The notes under the pieces: generated by a model
Databases searched by the model: none
Told to the model about the DNA's origin: nothing
The model's input: the letters and a program-made list of their open reading frames with translations, nothing else
Assembly (NCBI GenBank): GCA_965220205.1
Contig: OZ244812.1
Coordinates: 1,488,001-1,552,000 of the forward strand
Direction: 5' to 3'
From: G965220205 sp965220205
Lineage (GTDB): Bacteria; Chloroflexota; Dehalococcoidia; Lucifugimonadales; Australimonadaceae
Length of the DNA: 64,000 nucleotides
Made by a program: the position numbers and the translations under genes
Shown here: in pieces, positions 62,371 through 64,000 of the stretch
How positions within the stretch are numbered: the stretch's first letter is position 1
Layout: the number at the start of each line of letters is the position of its first letter

Positions 62371-64000
62371 GTGAGACTCAGTCGGGCGTCAATGGCGGGA
62401 ACTCTGATGGCTGCGGCCCTGTCGCTGCTCATTCTCCTGCCCGCGCTCGCGGCGGACGGCCAGGATGTCGTGCGGCCTACCGCACACGATAGTCTGACCG
62501 TTGCGGTCTTCGATTCAGTGCAATTCAATCCCGCCATCCACGATTTCGCGGCGGACGATCCCAATTACCTGGGGGTCGACAGCAACAATATTCACTTTCT
62601 CAACCCGCGCGACACAAAGCTAGGGCCGACCCTCTACGTTTCCAACGACGAAGCGGCTTACGACACGGTGTACGTCGTCGTGGAGAAGCCCGTCGACCCG
62701 GGTGAGATCGACCATGACGACGATCCGAGCACTGACGAGATCGAAGGCCTGCGCATCCGGTTGGACTCCGACGGCAGCTCCCCCAAGGCACTGGTCTTGC
62801 GCAAGACCACGGGCCAAGGCTTTGTCTATCACGGCAAGTTCCAGGTCGTCGTCCCCCTGAGCGCCGGAACCGCTGGAGCGGGCCAGATCGAGGCGTTCCA
62901 CGGCGACGTCGTCACCGTGGCCTCGGACGACAACACGGCAAGGCTGACGGTCGATGGGAAGGGGCCGGTCTATAGCGACATCACGCCGGAACACGAGACG
63001 CTCCAGACCTTTAGCACGGCCATAGTTGGGTTCACCGTTACAGACACGGACTCCGGCCTGCGCACGGACCGCGAGGCAGGCACGGACCTGGACGGGGACG
63101 ACCGGCTCGACGAGCCGTTGTCCCAAGACAACCTCGGCGGCAGCGCCGACGTCGACGTGTCATGGCTGGCGAGATTCGGCGATGCGAGGGAGATCGACGG
63201 TCTGGAGAGAAGGGGCGACCGGAACTGGGTCGAGTTGGAACGAGACCATTCCTACTCGGTCAGCTTCATACACGGCGTCCTTACGTCGGGGACGTACGAG
63301 TGGCGCATCCAGGCGTACGACAGGGTCGGCAATAGGACTTGGAGCGACTCCGAGGGCGCGCCCGGCGTGCAGAAACACATGCTTACGGTCGACGCTCTCA
63401 GCCCTGAAGTAGCCGCGGTCCACGCAGGCATCGGGTTCGACTCCGCGAAAGGGAAAGAGGTGCAAGACTCCTCCTCGCTCCTCGTCGTCTTCGGGAACAA
63501 AGGAGAAGAGGCAGAGGAGAACGACCCCTCCTACCCACTTGGCGTGGTCGATCCCCTCGACCCATCCTCCATCCAGGCCGCCGACTTCAAAGTCACGGGG
63601 CATGAGGTGGCCCGTGTCATCCACCCCAACAGGGCGAAGAGCCTTGACGAGATGGGCTCCTTCTTTAGCTCCCAGGATGACCCCGCCGCGTATCAGGACG
63701 ACGTATGCGAGTCCCACACCGGCCTCGGCCAAGACCCGGTGTCCAACCCCAGCGGATGCATAGACACGCGGAACCGGGTGTACGTGGTCTTGACCGCCCC
63801 TATGGCGGACGACGCGACGGCGGAGGTCCAGATCCTCGGCGGGGCCATCATGGACCTAGCCGGGAACGGCAACCTCTCCTTCCAAGGCGTGGCCGTGGAC
63901 AAGATTCCCCCGACCCTCACCGTCGCCGCCGCGGGAGACGTGAGCACGGACGGACGCCCCCTGGGCCGGGAGGCGGTCACCCTAAGCGTCGCGTCCGGGG
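62371..64000 (+). CDS. Large secreted surface protein, N-terminal part (runs off the window)
   Basis: 543 residues from a GTG at 62371 (GAGGCGG upstream) with no stop before the window end. Signal peptide: RLSRASMAGTLMAAALSLLILLPALAA, with cleavage near ADG. The rest is acidic and rich in Asp, Val, Thr and Gly, with beta-strand patterns of bacterial Ig-like domains: ITPEHETLQTFSTAIVGFTVTDTDSG, TYEWRIQAYDRVGNRTWSDSEG, ILGGAIMDLAGNGNLSF and DKIPPTLTVAAAG. These look like repeated adhesin or surface-layer modules. Only two cysteines. Could be a client of the sortase at 59716-60567. Confidence 0.85.
   Translation, partial: MRLSRASMAGTLMAAALSLLILLPALAADGQDVVRPTAHDSLTVAVFDSVQFNPAIHDFAADDPNYLGVDSNNIHFLNPRDTKLGPTLYVSNDEAAYDTVYVVVEKPVDPGEIDHDDDPSTDEIEGLRIRLDSDGSSPKALVLRKTTGQGFVYHGKFQVVVPLSAGTAGAGQIEAFHGDVVTVASDDNTARLTVDGKGPVYSDITPEHETLQTFSTAIVGFTVTDTDSGLRTDREAGTDLDGDDRLDEPLSQDNLGGSADVDVSWLARFGDAREIDGLERRGDRNWVELERDHSYSVSFIHGVLTSGTYEWRIQAYDRVGNRTWSDSEGAPGVQKHMLTVDALSPEVAAVHAGIGFDSAKGKEVQDSSSLLVVFGNKGEEAEENDPSYPLGVVDPLDPSSIQAADFKVTGHEVARVIHPNRAKSLDEMGSFFSSQDDPAAYQDDVCESHTGLGQDPVSNPSGCIDTRNRVYVVLTAPMADDATAEVQILGGAIMDLAGNGNLSFQGVAVDKIPPTLTVAAAGDVSTDGRPLGREAVTLSVASG

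Overview
The window is high-GC bacterial chromosome that I read as Chloroflexota, most likely a Dehalococcoidia/SAR202-like lineage. This is inference. It rests on a very large Chlorflexi/archaea-type YYY (DUF2298) membrane protein, a caa3-type oxidase, a deazaflavin (F420)-type reductase and a 23S rRNA gene unlinked from 16S, as in Dehalococcoides. No 16S gene is present to confirm it. TGA serves as a normal stop codon in many genes here.

Layout. 1-10.6 kb: housekeeping genes (dnaE 5' part, folC-fabF, a glutaredoxin, tRNA-Asp, two GNAT acetyltransferases, a 58-residue small gene behind a structured leader, pyrF and a DUF951 gene, sfsA and an endonuclease III-like gene, a TIGR01777 epimerase). 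10.7-14.2 kb: a glycine-betaine/proline ABC importer. 14.2-16.1 kb: a gene-poor patch with a dispersed repeat and an intact IS481-type element. 16.2-22.5 kb: an ABC-2 exporter, a VOC protein, a nitroreductase, a CAP-domain protein paired with a coiled-coil zinc protein, and an RDD protein. 22.7-26.1 kb: initiator tRNA and a lone 23S rRNA gene. 26.3-31.1 kb: caa3 cytochrome oxidase (coxB-A-C-D, ctaG). 31.1-43.3 kb: a cation exchanger, class I aldolase, an Fe3+-type ABC importer, GAPDH, the YYY protein and two small genes. 43.3-44.1 kb: an 84-bp tandem array and the second dispersed repeat. 44.1-48.6 kb: pheA and a Trk/Ktr potassium-uptake cluster. 48.9-55.7 kb: cysteine synthase, orphan molybdenum-hydroxylase subunits, a frameshifted carbon-nitrogen hydrolase and a second Fe3+-type importer. 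55.8-60.9 kb: a thioredoxin-like lipoprotein with in-frame TGA at its active site, a Kef-type antiporter, a tandem UspA, a sortase and a zinc ribbon. 61.1-64 kb: tRNA-Val, a recombinase remnant and the start of a large secreted protein.

The strongest unusual signal is the thioredoxin/TlpA-like lipoprotein at 55826-56488 (minus). Its first active-site cysteine codon is TGA (W-TGA-P-T-C), the frame stays open for about 100 well-conserved residues, and a SECIS-like hairpin begins three nucleotides after the TGA. I read it as a selenoprotein with a UxxC redox centre. Also notable are a nested RNA structure in front of a 58-residue gene, a roughly 230-bp dispersed repeat with a palindrome and three helically phased iterons (with sequence-diverged relatives that keep the spacing), a solitary 23S gene followed by an initiator tRNA with an apparent U1-U72 mismatch, and several genes whose extended -10 box lies about six bases before the start codon, which suggests leaderless transcripts.
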